Of a DNA stretch of 64,000 bases, positions 1-10,897 are shown piece by piece (positions within the stretch are counted from its first letter, which is position 1; every line of letters starts with the position of its first letter). The stretch is taken from contig CM075203.1 of the NCBI GenBank assembly GCA_037577475.1, positions 23,738,266 through 23,802,265 of the forward strand. Reading direction: 5' to 3'. Made by a program: the position numbers and the translations under genes. Source of the DNA: Chaunax sp. Z400. Lineage: Eukaryota > Chordata > Actinopteri > Lophiiformes > Chaunacidae. Under the pieces are notes generated by a model, which worked only from the letters and a program-made list of their open reading frames with translations, made no database searches and had not been told where the DNA came from.

Positions 1-1161
1 GGAGTTGTGCTGGATCGACTGCCTTCTGACGGGCTTGATTTTGTACTTGTGAATGATTTGGCTTTAAAAAACGTGTTTCCCGATTCCACAGAATGAAAAG
101 TAAAAGAAAATCCTACTGTTGTCGCTCCTGCTGCCCCGACTCGTCCTGTCCTCCTGCGTGCGCCATTACGCTGCCAAGTGTCCCAAATGAGTTCATGTGA
201 CGCAACAGAGATCCCGTTTTTGCAGAGTGGCTCATAGTTTAGGTAACATTTGTTGGTCGGTTTTTCCCTGTTGCTGTGAACACATCTCAGACCCTCGTGG
301 AGAAAAACGTCTCACTGCTCAGATAATTAGCTTTTCTGCATTTGAAGTGTTGCTCACAGTTAAAAAAAAAATCAAACAAAATCATGCAAGATGTTCTCAG
401 TCTGACAAAAAGACAGATAAAATTGGTCTACTTGTATTTGCTATTTAGTTTTTTTTTGTTCTCCTGATGCTGGCACTTTGTTCTGTTGTTTCAGAGTTAC
501 ACCTGGAGGCTGCTGATTGGACAGGAGACTGATGGCGCCTCATTAACACAGCTGTGGATCCCATCAGTGACTCCTCCTCTTCCTGTCTGCCTCATCACTT
601 TGTGCTAATTGGTGATTAGATGATTGTTGTAGTGAAGTTTCTTTTGTATATATTGTAAATATTCTGTATTGCTGTAACAGGAAGGAAACCCTTTTTGATT
701 TTCTCTTTTTTATGTTTGGAAGTGAAGTTTCATGTATTTTCTGTCCTTCACTTTGTTAAATGAAGTTGCTGTAAACATTTGAAACTTGTATCTTTGTAAA
801 GAAATGTAAATAAATCCTGTTTGGACTTGATTGTTGTGACACTGGTCATCCTTGGAGTTTGGAAAGAGGAGTCACATTTTTATGCTATGGTCAGGTTTCC
901 TCTAGACTGGACAGAACAATTGTTCCTGTTCTACTTCTGACATTTCAAACTTCAGAGGACAAAACGCAGAGACTCATCTGAACATCAGGATTTGAACCGT
1001 CAACCTCAGACTCTTGAAGCTCAGCTGTGTCAAACAGAAGCTACATTTTGAAAGAACGAGACAGCCGGGATTCGAACCTGCTTTCCAGGATTGCGGGTCA
1101 GGATCCCACCTCCCTGAGCTAAAACTTTTTTTGCGCAAATGTTATATTTATCATCGTCAAT
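1..1161 (+). repeat. R1 repeat, copy 1 (5' end cut by window edge)
   Basis: About 1.17 kb repeat present four times (also 9,684-10,859; 31,664-32,840; 41,454-42,614). The left part has an open frame ending in NDLALKNVFPDSTE then TGA at 94-96. I do not recognise it. A pyrimidine-rich acceptor (ending near 494) precedes a block at 505-536 shared with 26,693-26,724. The right part looks like a 3' untranslated region with an AATAAA-type signal near 808-814. It could be the terminal exons of a duplicated gene or a retro-copied tail. No complete gene is visible. Confidence 0.85.
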
Positions 1162-1430
1162 ACTGAGGCAAAAACACTTAAAAGACACCTAAGTGCTGGG
1201 ATTTGATCCTAAACTGCCAACCATCTAACGCCTGTAGCTCATCTCACTGAGCTATACCTCCAGCTCTATAGAATGTGGTCGGAAGTTCTATTTATTATTC
1301 ACACTGCACTGGAAAAAAACTCTAAATGTGGGAACTGAGTTTTGAATCCATAAACTCATAACACTAAGTGTCTGCAGCTTATCCTTCTGAGCTCTACCTG
1401 TAGCTCTTTTGAGGAGAAACACTTTGAGAA
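1162..1430 (-). repeat. tRNA-like repeat remnant
   Basis: Read on the minus strand, 1,190-1,262 shows a box-A-like TATAGCTCAGTGAGATGAGC and a box-B-like GGATCAAATCCC, spaced as in a tRNA. A flank follows that matches the spacer of the arrays at 13,785 and 15,895. A second diverged unit follows at about 1,320-1,410. It is a tRNA-derived repeat rather than a functional tRNA gene, because the acceptor and anticodon stems do not pair convincingly. The copy in block B is at about 32,841-33,109. Confidence 0.6.
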
Positions 1431-1604
1431 CATCAGGATCTGATCTTGTTGATCTGAGGATCTTGAGGATCTGTCATGTCTGAGTATGTGTAAAAAATGA
1501 AATGGTTCCTAAAGCATTGGTAGAGTGTTGCCATCACGCCATCTACAGAAGTACTCTGATGACAGGGTTATAGTGGGATGTCTGACAGGGGGAGAGGAGG
1601 GAGA

Positions 1605-1900
1605 GTAGGGGAGTGTCTTTGGAGCTTTTGTAGACTGGTGTGAAAATAACCACCTGTTACTGAACATTGAGAAAACAAAGGAGCTGGTGGTTGACTTCAG
1701 AAAGTGGAAGTCACCTCTTATTCCTGTCTCAATCCGGGGTGGATGGACATCGACATGGTTCAGTCCTACAAATACCTGGGAATGTACCTGGACCATAAAC
1801 GCACCACACTTACAAGAAGGGCCTGAACTGACTTTACTCTCTTAGGAAGCTCAGGTCCTTCAGTGTTTCCGTTAACATTCTGAACATTTTTTATCAGAAA
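1605..1900 (+). mobile_element. LINE reverse-transcriptase fragment (CR1/L2-like), copy A
   Basis: Plus-strand translation gives pieces typical of the RT of CR1/L2-type non-LTR elements: a DWCENNHLLLNIEKTKELVV segment, then a SYKYLGMYLDHK segment, then a stretch resembling the LLRKLRSF block. An in-frame stop and small shifts show it is dead. Only about 100 codons remain. Family assignment is from remembered motif patterns, not a search. Block B carries the same fragment at 33,284-33,579 with the same lesions. Confidence 0.7.
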
Positions 1901-2240
1901 AATTGCACGCTCCCTCAAAACTTGCGACATCTGTGGCATTGTGCTGTGTGATGAAACTGCACATTTTAGAGTGGCCTTTTATTGTGAGCAACCTAAGGCA
2001 CACCTGTGCAATAATCATGCTGTCTAATCAGCATCTTGATATGCCACACCTGTCAGGTGGATGGATTATCTCGGCAAAGGAGAAGTGCTCACTAACACAG
2101 ATTTAAACAAGTTTGTGAACAAAATTTGAGAGAAACAGGCCTTTTGTGTGCATAGAAAATTTTTGATTTTTGCTTTCAACACATGAAAAATTGGAGCTAA
2201 AACAAAAGTGTTGCGTTTATATTTTTGTAGGGTATAGTTT
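1890..2240 (+). mobile_element. Tc1/mariner-like DNA transposon remnant, copy A
   Basis: This non-coding stretch ends with AAAAGTGTTGCGTTTATATT. I recognise that as close to the terminal region of a widespread vertebrate Tc1-like transposon end, normally followed by a TA target site. A TA occurs just after, near 2,233-2,239. No transposase reading frame is present and the left terminus is missing, so this is an internally deleted or truncated copy. The family call is from memory. Confidence 0.55.
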
Positions 2241-3479
2241 TACAGACACTCCAAACACATATACTGTACGTAGATGACAGTATTGTTGCCCCTGTCTTAC
2301 CCCTTTTGATACTGTTGCCTGTTGTGGACTGCCTTTCTGGTTTTTTGACCTTGGACTGTTTACTAGTTTGTTGATTACTAAATCTCTGAAAAGCTCCCAG
2401 TGTCTCTGTCACATGTCTGCATTTGGATCCTCACAACTCTGTCTGTGAACTCTGACAATTTCTGTCCTCTGAAGGTAATTTATTAGAGCCATATTTATGT
2501 CATAACATCACTGAATCAATAGAGTGCATCACTTTCACTAACCTACAATATGAGCCTGTGCTAGCTATGTTTTACTGCTTGTGACTGTAAACGTTAATTC
2601 AAGGCTAAATTAGCAAACCTGGAAACTACTAATCCAACAACATGGAGACATTTAGCCTCAGAAACCAGATATTTAGTAACTTTTTAGCAGACTGCTTTGA
2701 CTGACCTCTATGCTCCAGTGAAAATAAAGTGCTTGTGTCCTTTGACCAGAAAAAGGGTGAAAAAAATCAGAAGAAATAATATTAGTTTCAGGAATCAGAC
2801 ACTGTTTAATGTTCTTCACCATTTATATAGATTATTCCACTTTAGCCAGACAACAGGGACCAGCCTGAAAAAACAAGTTTCTGTAATTAAGGGACTAAAC
2901 TAAACTGAATTTAACCAATTTGGTGACCGTTTTGTTCTACAGTAAAAAACAAAACAAGAAAGAGATTCTCTTTAAATTGATTTTTGACTCCTAAATTACT
3001 TTATATATAATTAACATCATCAACTGAACAGTGATAAGATGATCTTTTCAAACAATCCATTTTTACTTCACAAATTTAACATAAAACATGTAAAACGACT
3101 CACCACATACTTTCTATGCTCTGTGGAAAGTAGTAGGTAATAATAATAGTGACTGCTGACCAATGATGGCAGCCTAGAAGGACCAAAAAACTCAAACTCA
3201 AATCTGCAATGGGATGATGAGAATGAGAAATCAATGAGGGATCAATGAGAAAAACAGCCAAAATCTTACACATACAGTATAAAGTATTTATTTCATCAAG
3301 AAGTATCAAATTATTTAAAATTGTTTCTATAGTAAATTTGAATATGATTCCAATTTATATTTAGAGCTGAGTAGGAGAGAATGTAGAGTCTAACAATCAA
3401 TCATTCTAAAAAACATTCAATACAGAGTGGAATCAAGACATCCACATGTAGAAAGGGCAGGGTGGATTAACAGATAATT
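2241..3479. other. No recognisable gene, copy A
   Basis: AT-rich sequence with many stops in all frames and no convincing splice-linked exon. Short open frames here lack recognisable motifs. Block B has the same sequence at 33,920-35,158. Confidence 0.6.
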
Positions 3480-4122
3480 CTAATTTAATATAATATGATA
3501 TAATAATTTAATATTTAATATAATATATAATTTAATATATAATATACTATATAATTTAATATATAATATACTATATAATTTAATATATAATATATAATAT
3601 ACTATATATTTTAATATATAATATACTATATATTTTAATATATAATATATAATATACTATATAATTTGATAATTTAATATATAATATATAATATACTATA
3701 TAATTTAATATAATAATTTAATATATAATATAGTATATAATTTAATATATAATATATAGTATACTATATAATTTAATATAATAATTTAATATAATATATA
3801 TATAATAAACAAATACAAAAATAATATATATATATATACATATATATATATTATTTATTTATTTATTTATCTATCTATTATTTATTTAATTATCCATCTA
3901 TTTATCTAGCCATGTATTTATTTATTTGATTATTTATCTATTCATTTATTTATCTATTTGTTTGTTTATTTATTTACTTATTTATCTATTTGTTCATTTA
4001 TTTATTTAATTATTTATATATCTATTCATTTATCTATACATCCACTTGTTTATTTATTTATCTATTTATTTATTTAATTATTTAATTATTTATTTATCTA
4101 TTTATTTCTTTATTCGTTTACA
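3480..4122. repeat. AT-rich tandem tract, copy A
   Basis: Irregular tandem repeats of AATTTAATATATAATATACTATAT-type units to about 3,800, then (TA)n, then tetranucleotide TTTA/TCTA runs to about 4,120. The copy in block B (35,160-35,895) differs in number and order of units, which marks this as a fast-changing tract. Confidence 0.9.
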
Positions 4123-4296
4123 TTATTTATACTTTTCAATAAGAGCAGGTCTAAACCGACTCTTTGTGAGACCCAACACTCCACCATGAGCAAGCACTTT
4201 GGCGACAGTGGCGAGGAAAAACTGCCTTTTACAGGCAGAAACCATCGAGCAGATCCGAGACTCATGGTGGACGGCCCTCTGCTTTGACCGGTTGGG
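4123..4296 (+). repeat. Dispersed repeat fragment, copy A
   Basis: A GC-balanced island between AT-rich and GA-rich tracts, containing GCACTTTGGCGACAGTGGCG and a GACCGGTTGGGGTGAGAGAG end. I recognise this wording as a common dispersed fish repeat end but cannot name the family. The partner in block B is 35,896-36,066. Confidence 0.5.
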
Positions 4297-4557
4297 GTGA
4301 GAGAGAGAGAGAGAGAGAGAGAGATAGGGAGGATAGGTGGAGACAGAGAGAGAGAGAGAGAGATAGAGAGACCAAGAGAGAGAGAGAGATAGGGAAGATA
4401 GGTGGAGAGAGAGAGAGCGAGAGAGAGAGAGAGAGATAGAGATAGGGAGGATAGGTGGAGAGAGAGAGAGCGAGAGAGAGAGAGACATAGGGAGGATAGG
4501 TGGAGAGAGAGAGAGAGAGATAGGGAGGATAGGTGGAGAGAGAGAAAGAGAGCGAGA
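4297..4557. repeat. (GA)n-rich tract with 28-38 base units, copy A
   Basis: Runs of GAGA interrupted by repeated ATAGGGAGGATAGGTGGAGA blocks. Open frames here (serine/leucine or arginine/glutamate strings) are artefacts of the repeat. Confidence 0.9.
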
Positions 4558-4758
4558 CAACAACAACATGTGCAACCACAACAACAATAATAGCTAAAAG
4601 AAAATTACATTATGCAGTATCTATAATACCTACACATAACTACGCTGATAATAATGATATTAATAATGATGATGATAATAATAGTAAAAATAATAATGGT
4701 GATGATAATAATCTCATCCTTACTGATGAGATCCCATCTGGACACTGTGCCACAGCCT

Positions 4759-4858
4759 GGTTGTGTTAGAGTAGGGAGAGAGAGTTCATTATTCCAATCA
4801 GTTCTTAACACAAAACACCTGGAATAATGAGCTCTCTCTCTCTACACGAAACACAACC
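4759..4858. other. Long imperfect hairpin, copy A
   Basis: The 38-base arm 4,759-4,796 and the 39-base arm 4,820-4,858 are near-perfect reverse complements: GGTTGTGT pairs with ACACAACC at the base and TTCATTATTCCA with TGGAATAATGAG at the tip. The loop of about 23 bases is 4,797-4,819. The size suits a pre-miRNA-like fold or a tiny inverted-repeat element. No evidence of expression. Confidence 0.75.
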
Positions 4859-7384
4859 ATGCTGCCACACTGTCCATTGGGCAAGCGAGGCAGTGCTGGT
4901 GAATGCATGCTTCTTCACAGTCTGCACCCCTGAAGTGAACTCCTGCTTCTTCTTGGGAGACCTGAACCTTCCCATGTCAAGCCTGCTCTGGTGTCTGGCA
5001 GCAAATGTTTTCACATACCCCAGACTCATCAGGAGATGATGAATCCACCTCTGAGGAGATGGGATGTGGCATGGTGGCAGCAGCCATGGAAAAGACACCA
5101 GGATGGGAGGAGGCGTCAGCCATGGAGGAGACACCAAGATGGGAGGAGGTGTCAGCCATAGAGGAGATACCAGGACGGAAGGTGGCAGCAGGCTGGAAGG
5201 AAGCAGAAGCCATGGAGGAGGCAGCAGGCTGGAAGGAGATGGAGAAGCATGGATTTTCCAAGAGACTTGTTGAAGTTGATGCCCCAGCAGTGACTGGTTG
5301 AACTCCTACAGGCTCGCCCTGTTTGGAAGACAACAACAAACAAAAATTAGTTTACTGCATAAATAAGTGCAACAGTAAAGACGACTTACAACAGAGACAG
5401 ACCAATGAATAAACACTGCTGTACTTACAGAGGCTATACGGCCAGGCTGGGGTGTAGAACAGTAGGAGAAGGGCTGGAGGTCCTCTTAGCCACTAAATTT
5501 AGAGGAGATACATGAGAAGACAATAGAGTTAAAAAGTGAACCTGTCTCACAGAAACCAGAAGGAGAATAGTAAGACAATAAATGTTTCTAACCTGCTGGT
5601 TTGTGAAAGCTACAGTCAGTCTCTGTTCTCAGCTCCACCAGATACTCTGCCAAGCTGTCAACTCTGTCCATGCCTGGAACACCAGAATCATCTAGTCTGA
5701 AAAAATCAGAGATGAGATGAGCAACAAAATCTAAGAAGTGGAGCTCAGTGCAGATAGAATGGTTTCTTAACACATAATTATGTTTTTACATACCAGACTC
5801 ATCAGGAGATGATGAGTCCACCTCTGAGGAGACACTAGGTTGTGGCATGGAGGCATCAGCCATGGAGGAGATACCAGGCTGGGAGGAGATACCAGGCTGG
5901 GAGGAGATACCAGGCTGGGAGGAGATACCAGGCTGGGACAAAGAAGCAGCAGGCTGGAAAGAAGCAGAGGTCATGGATATCAGTTTATGAGCAGCTCAGT
6001 GTTTGGTTAGCTTTGGCTATGGGATTAGCAAAAATAAAGCCTGGTTGAATTGAAATGTATTTAAGAATTTAAGAACAGCCACAAAGCAAAGGTTTTATGT
6101 AGCCAGAAATCAATTTGACATACCAGAGTATTTTTCAGGTGGTCTGAAGGTTGTCACAAATCCAGGGCCAATCACCTTCAAGCTGTTGGTGTTGACACTG
6201 TGGGTCAAATCCCAGAGTAGGTGAGCAGAGATGAGGACCTGCTCATCACTGGCTCAGTACCCCGATCCTTGATGTGGTCCATGCGGGAGAGGAAGTCTTT
6301 GCCGTACACAGATAGCAGTCAGTGATTGGTGGAGATGTCAGTGGGCTCTGGAGGAACCTGGCAGATCACTGGGATGAGGCTGGGCCGATCCACAAAGTCA
6401 GCACACTCTCCAAGATAGTGTTCCATGTGGTGTCTGGTGGTAGATGAGGGCTGGAACAGGAGGCTCATACCAAAGGTTCAAGTCTGGCTGCAGTGCCAGA
6501 CTGAAAGACGGTGTTGGTAAATCCACCTCTGGTCCTGCACAGGGATGGACTTGCTCATCTCACTTGACAACCAGAAAGAAATTGAAGCCCCAGCAGTGAC
6601 TGGCTGAACCCCTACAGGCTCAACCTGTTTGGAAGACGACAACAACAAACGAAAATTAGTTAACTGCATAAATAAATGCAACAGTAAAGACGACTTACAA
6701 CAGAGACAGACAAATGAATAAACACTGCTGTACTTACAGAGGCTATACTGCCAGGCTGTGGTGTAGAACAGGGTTAGGGCTCCACATAGAGGATGGAGTA
6801 GGAGAAGGGCTGGTGGTTGTCACAGAGACCATAGCAGGGGTCCTCACAGAGGATGGGTGAGAAGAGGGGCTGGAGGTCCTCCTCGGTACTAAATTGAGAA
6901 AAAATACATGAGAAGACAATAGAGTTAAAAAGTGAACCTGTCTCTCAGAACCCAGAGGGAGAATAGTAAGACAATAAATGTTTCTTACCTGCTGGTTTGG
7001 GAGGATTTAGCGGCTGAAGGAGACCTATAACTGATCGAGCCAGTGCTGGATCATGAGATCAGCTGTCTTGGGTGTCCAGTGAACAGGGTCTCTTGGCTGA
7101 GTCCTGAAGTGCACCTGATCAAGTCCTGACAGAAAGATGCAGTCGTCCTCAATGTACTTGTTCAGGTTCACCAGTTGCTCCTTCTGCTTTCTGTCCAGTC
7201 TCTCGCAAAAGTTAATGACTGGTACATAAAGTTCAGCGTTGGGAAACTTTTCCTCGGCCATGTTCAACAAATCGTCGAGTTGTTGGACCATGCTCTCAGT
7301 CGTTTGCTTTCGGAGACAGTTGTTCAGGCCTGCTGACAACACCAGTTTCTCCACAGACTTGTTTGGGGGAAGCCTCCTGAGCAT
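4805..7384 (-). pseudogene. Decayed multi-exon gene with SGNH-hydrolase-like exon, copy A
   Basis: Read right to left on the minus strand. The 5'-most recognisable part is the SGNH-like exon (7,384-7,025, listed separately). Donors follow at about 6,989 (CAG/GTAAGA), about 6,740 (TCT/GTAAGT), about 6,124 (CTG/GTATGT), about 5,804 (CTG/GTATGT), about 5,592 (CAG/GTTAGA), about 5,440 (TCT/GTAAGT) and about 5,026 (GGG/GTATGT). Exon 6,480-6,124 encodes HMEHYLGECADFVDRPSLIP, but is cut by TGA at 6,319-6,321 and then needs a frame change before SLKVIGPGFVTTFRPPEKYSG-like coding resumes. Exons at 5,804-5,974 and 5,026-5,339 both end in EVDSSSPDESG and carry QPGISS repeats. I do not know the family. 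Block B has the same lesions. Confidence 0.6.
7025..7384 (-). CDS. SGNH/GDSL-hydrolase-like C-terminal exon, copy A
   Basis: A 119-codon open frame. The start of the frame is doubtful: a TAG lies directly before the ATG, and the preceding TTAG could be a splice acceptor, so this may be an internal or terminal exon rather than a complete protein. VEKLVLSAGLNN near residues 11-22 resembles the block containing the conserved Asn of SGNH hydrolases. RDPVHWTPKTADLMIQHWL near residues 98-116 resembles the final Asp-x-x-His block. The N-terminal nucleophile block (GDS) is missing from this exon. Similar C-terminal blocks occur in transposon-associated proteins of fish (from memory). It ends in TAG at 7,025-7,027. 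Function as an esterase is unproven. Confidence 0.55.
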   Translation of the reverse strand: MLRRLPPNKSVEKLVLSAGLNNCLRKQTTESMVQQLDDLLNMAEEKFPNAELYVPVINFCERLDRKQKEQLVNLNKYIEDDCIFLSGLDQVHFRTQPRDPVHWTPKTADLMIQHWLDQL

Positions 7385-7854
7385 CTAAGCCATAAGCTGA
7401 CAAGACAATGTTATTTTTGTAGCTCTCTGCGCGGAGAGGCAGCCTGGCCCTTGGTGCTGGTCCCCTTCACGGTCCCTGATTTAGTTTTGGTTTGATGTGC
7501 GGTGTTCACGTGTAGTTTTTGGATCCCTTCCTTTTTTTCTTTTTTTTTTGGGTCCAGCTGCCGTGGTAAGCCCCCGTCCTGCTCCTGGCCCTTGTTTCAA
7601 TAAAAGTACATTTTAATATGTTATATTGTTTAATAAATTTATATGGTTAAATGGGTTATATGGTTTGTATGTTTGTTTACATTCATTTCAGAGAGACGGA
7701 CTGACTGTTGGTGTGATAGCTTGACTTTTAACGAGAGAGAGAGAGAGAGAGAGAGGCCTGTTGCGCTGTCAGTTCATAAAGTCTTAATAGAGACAGTAGG
7801 CCAATATAAATAAATGACAAGGAAATATGAGGTGAATTCAGGTGTGTTGGGACA

Positions 7855-7912
7855 TTAGGGGGCGGTACAGTGACGTGGTGGTTTACACTGTCGCCTCACA
7901 GCAGCTGAGAGT
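7855..7912 (+). mobile_element. tRNA-type SINE head fragment, copy A
   Basis: GGGGGCGGTACAGTGACGTG followed by GGTTTACACTGTCGCCTCAC is close to the head of a common fish tRNA-derived SINE (GGCGGCACGGTGG... type, from memory). Only the box-A half remains. The box-B half is absent. The partner in block B is at 39,629-39,683, one G shorter. Confidence 0.5.
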
Positions 7913-8060
7913 TTCAGTGATCATTATAGTGATTGTTCAGGAATAGACCTTTAACTCCTGAGACATTTAGTTCAGGTCTAACTTAGTTTCCAATGAGCCA
8001 GCATGAACAATGGACAGCTGATTTGGGTTTATAAATTATTTCCACCTTGTCAATATTACT

Positions 8061-8097
8061 GCCCACAAAATGCCCCCACTTTGGGCATTTTGTGGGC
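8061..8097. other. Perfect 15-base inverted repeat, copy A
   Basis: Arms GCCCACAAAATGCCC (8,061-8,075) and GGGCATTTTGTGGGC (8,083-8,097) are exact reverse complements around a 7-base loop CCACTTT. It may be the end of a small inverted-repeat element. The partner is 39,835-39,871. Confidence 0.9.
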
Positions 8098-8233
8098 TTT
8101 CCCACTGTAGCGCCCCACCTAGGCCCACACATGCCCACAGTGGCCTCACACGACCCCAAAGCCAGTCAAAGAGGAAACTGTGGGTCTACAGTGTCACACA
8201 TGGGCAACACACACACAAGCCACACACTTTGGG

Positions 8234-8342
8234 CTGTGTGTGTGTTGTGTGTGTGTTGTGTGTGTGTTGTGTGTATGTTGTGTGTGTGTTGTGTGTGTGT
8301 TGTGTGTGTGTTGTGTGTTGTGTGTGTGTTGTGTGTGTGTTT
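8234..8342. repeat. (TGTGTGTGTT)n microsatellite, copy A
   Basis: Ten-base units TGTGTGTGTT with a single TGTATGTTG variant. Open frames of Cys/Val strings are artefacts. Copy B at 40,008-40,105 is about a unit or two shorter. Confidence 0.95.
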
Positions 8343-9683
8343 CCCGACTGTGTGCCTACATCGTGTTGGTCCTTATTGAATAACAAAATTAGTTTGGCTT
8401 TGTACCTGCAGAATAACACAACCATTACTAATACATATGCAGAATAATTGCACTTGTTGTGATAAAGTGAGAGGCATATGTTCCAGACACTAACATCAAT
8501 TATTCTTAAATTAAAAGAAAACAATAAATTGAAATTTATTCACAAAATTGAACATGAAACTTTACTTCTTTCAACTCAGAAATGAATCACGTGAAAGATA
8601 ACATTAGCATTGAACATATGAACCTATACTGTTTATAAAAAATCAGTTGTCCTCCTTGGCCGTCTTGAGGCTGTGGCCCTGCTGCTCTTGGTGACACCAT
8701 CTGAAGTGGGAAATAAAACAATTGAAAAATAAAAAAAAAACAATGCATTTCCAACAAAGGAAGCTTCCCAGGGCACCAAAAGTCTTTTGAGGAATTTAGG
8801 AAGTAAACCAGCATTCTGACTCAAGGAACCTGAGATGAATTAGAGTTCTTAGAGGATGGTTCCATAGAATAACATTATAGGCTCTGGTGCCTCATCCTTT
8901 TGCTAAAAGACATCAGATGTCAACGCAGTCACGTAATTATCACAAATGACAGGGAGCAAGGTCATAGTTCAAGCAAATAATTACATTATTATTACAGCCT
9001 TCTTCCTTATTAAAGTTTGAGAAAACAGTTGAATAAATAGGCTTCTGTTTGTGTTGGGTAAAAATAATATTTATTTTTTAATAAAACATACAGTTTTGGA
9101 ATATTTTAAGAACAAATACAAAGGACAAACACCATAGGAGCCTCTCAGGAACATTCAAGCTCCTTACTAGAAAATGTATCACCAAAGGGATAGTATGTGT
9201 CCATCCATCCAAGTCCAAACTTTTCTTCCTCATCTTTACATGCTGTGTTTTTTGCTCACTTTAATTGTTGATACAAGGATCCATTACTGCTTTTTGAATG
9301 TATTAGTGAAAACATTGCATTTTCCTTGCAAGGCAGAAACACCTGAACGCATCTCACCTCGTCTTGCAACTTTAAATATGACAATCCTCAATAATATGCA
9401 TTTGTTAGGCCCATTTATTTGCTCTACAATATAGAGTGAAGCTTGTTAAACGTGACGATATTAAATGATGAAGTTACATGATTCTTAAGTTTGACTTTTT
9501 AATACAATTAGTCAAGTCTCCTTCAGTCATGTTGCGGGGGAGACAAGATTTGTTTGCAAGACTTTAACTCAGCATCAAAAATCTAAATGAAATCTTTAAC
9601 ACTTTAAATGTGTGTAACTTGAGAATAATGTCCAAGGAATGGTTGTAAAAGGAGCTAAACACATACAGACATACGTATAGTGA
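8343..9683. other. No recognisable gene, copy A
   Basis: AT-rich sequence with scattered short open frames on both strands. I see no splice-linked set and no familiar motif. Block B counterpart 40,106-41,453 differs by a few small indels, for example a GTGATTG addition near 40,643-40,650. Confidence 0.6.
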
Positions 9684-10859
9684 TACGGCGCACAGTTAGA
9701 GGAGTTGTGCGGGATCGACTGCTTTTTGACGGTCTTGATTTTGTACTTGTGAATGATTTGGCTTTAAAAAACGTGTTTCCCGATTCCACAGAATGAAAAG
9801 TAACAGAAAATCCTACTGTTGCCGCTCCTGCTGCCCCGACTCGTCCTGTCCTCCTGCGTGCGCCATTACGCTGCCAAGTGTTCCAAATGAGTTCATGTGA
9901 CGCAACAGAGATCCCGTTTTTGCAGAGTGGCTCATAGTTTAGGTAAAATGTGTTGTTCGGTTTTTCCCTGTTGCTGTGAACACATCTCAGACCCTCGTGG
10001 AGAAAAACGTCTCACTGCTCAGATAATTAGCTTTTCTGCGTTTGTAGTGTTGCTCAATGTTCAAAAAATATCAAACAATCATGCAAGATGTTCTCAGTCT
10101 GACAAAAAGACATGAAATTGGTCTACTTGTATTTGCTATTTAGTTTTTTTTGTTCTCCTGATGCTGACACTTTGTTCTGTTGTTTCAGAGTTACACCTGG
10201 AGGCTGCTGATTGGACAGGAGACTGATGGCGCCTCATTAACACAGCTGTGGATCCCATCAGTGACTCCTCCTCTTCCTGTCTGCCTCATCACTTTGTGCT
10301 AATTGGTGATTAGATGATTGTTGTAGTGAAGTTTCTTTTGTATATATTGTAAATATTCTGTATTGCTGTAACAGGAAGGAAACCCTTTTTGTTTTTCTCT
10401 CGTTTTTATGTTTGGAAGTGAAGTTTCATGTATTTTCTGTCCTTCACTTTGTTAAATGAAGTTGCTGTAAACATTTGAAATTTGTATCTTTGTAAAGAAA
10501 TGTAAATAAATCCTGTTTGGACTTGATTGTTGTAACACTGGTCATCCTTGGAGTTTGGAAAGAGGAGTCACATTTTTATGCTATGGTCAGGTTTCCTCTA
10601 GACGGGACAGAACAATTGTTCCTGTTCTACTTCTGACATTTCAAACTTCAGAGGACAAAACGCAGAGACTCATCTGAACATCAGGATTTGAACCATCAAC
10701 CTCAGACTCTGGAAGCTCAGCTGTGTCAAACAGAAGCTACATTTTGAAAGAACGAGACAGCTGGGATTCGAACCTGCTTTCCAGGATTGCGGGTCAGGAT
10801 CCCATCTCCCTGAGCTAAAACTTTTTTTTTGCGCAAATGTTATATTTATCATCGTCAAT
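9684..10859 (+). repeat. R1 repeat, copy 2
   Basis: Second R1 copy inside block A. It starts at ACGGCGCACAG and ends at the shared CATCGTCAAT, after which copy 1 and copy 2 diverge completely. It carries more substitutions than the block A versus block B pairs do: for example the coding-like start reads CTTTTTGACGGTC instead of CCTTCTGACGGGC. The two R1 copies within a block are therefore older than the block duplication. Confidence 0.9.
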
Positions 10860-10860
10860 G

Positions 10861-10897
10861 CATTTGCTTTAGTCAATCAGATTGACTAAAGCAAATG
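10861..10897. other. Perfect 18-base palindrome at the R1 breakpoint, copy A
   Basis: CATTTGCTTTAGTCAATC (10,861-10,878) and its exact reverse complement (10,880-10,897) flank a single A. It begins right where R1 copy 2 stops matching R1 copy 1. The partner 42,616-42,652 has one substitution in the left arm (AATC to AGTC), leaving a G-T pair. Confidence 0.92.

Noticed and set aside
93..200. 35-codon frame starting MKSKRKSYCC in R1
   Set aside because: Short, Cys-rich, no splice or start support. The overlapping frame ending NDLALKNVFPDSTE seems at least as plausible, and neither can be proven.
1509..1796. Minus-strand 95-residue protein
   Set aside because: It is the complement of a recognisable LINE reverse-transcriptase fragment on the plus strand.
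4123..4587. Serine/leucine- or arginine/glutamate-rich proteins in the GA tract
   Set aside because: Microsatellite translations that change length between the two blocks.
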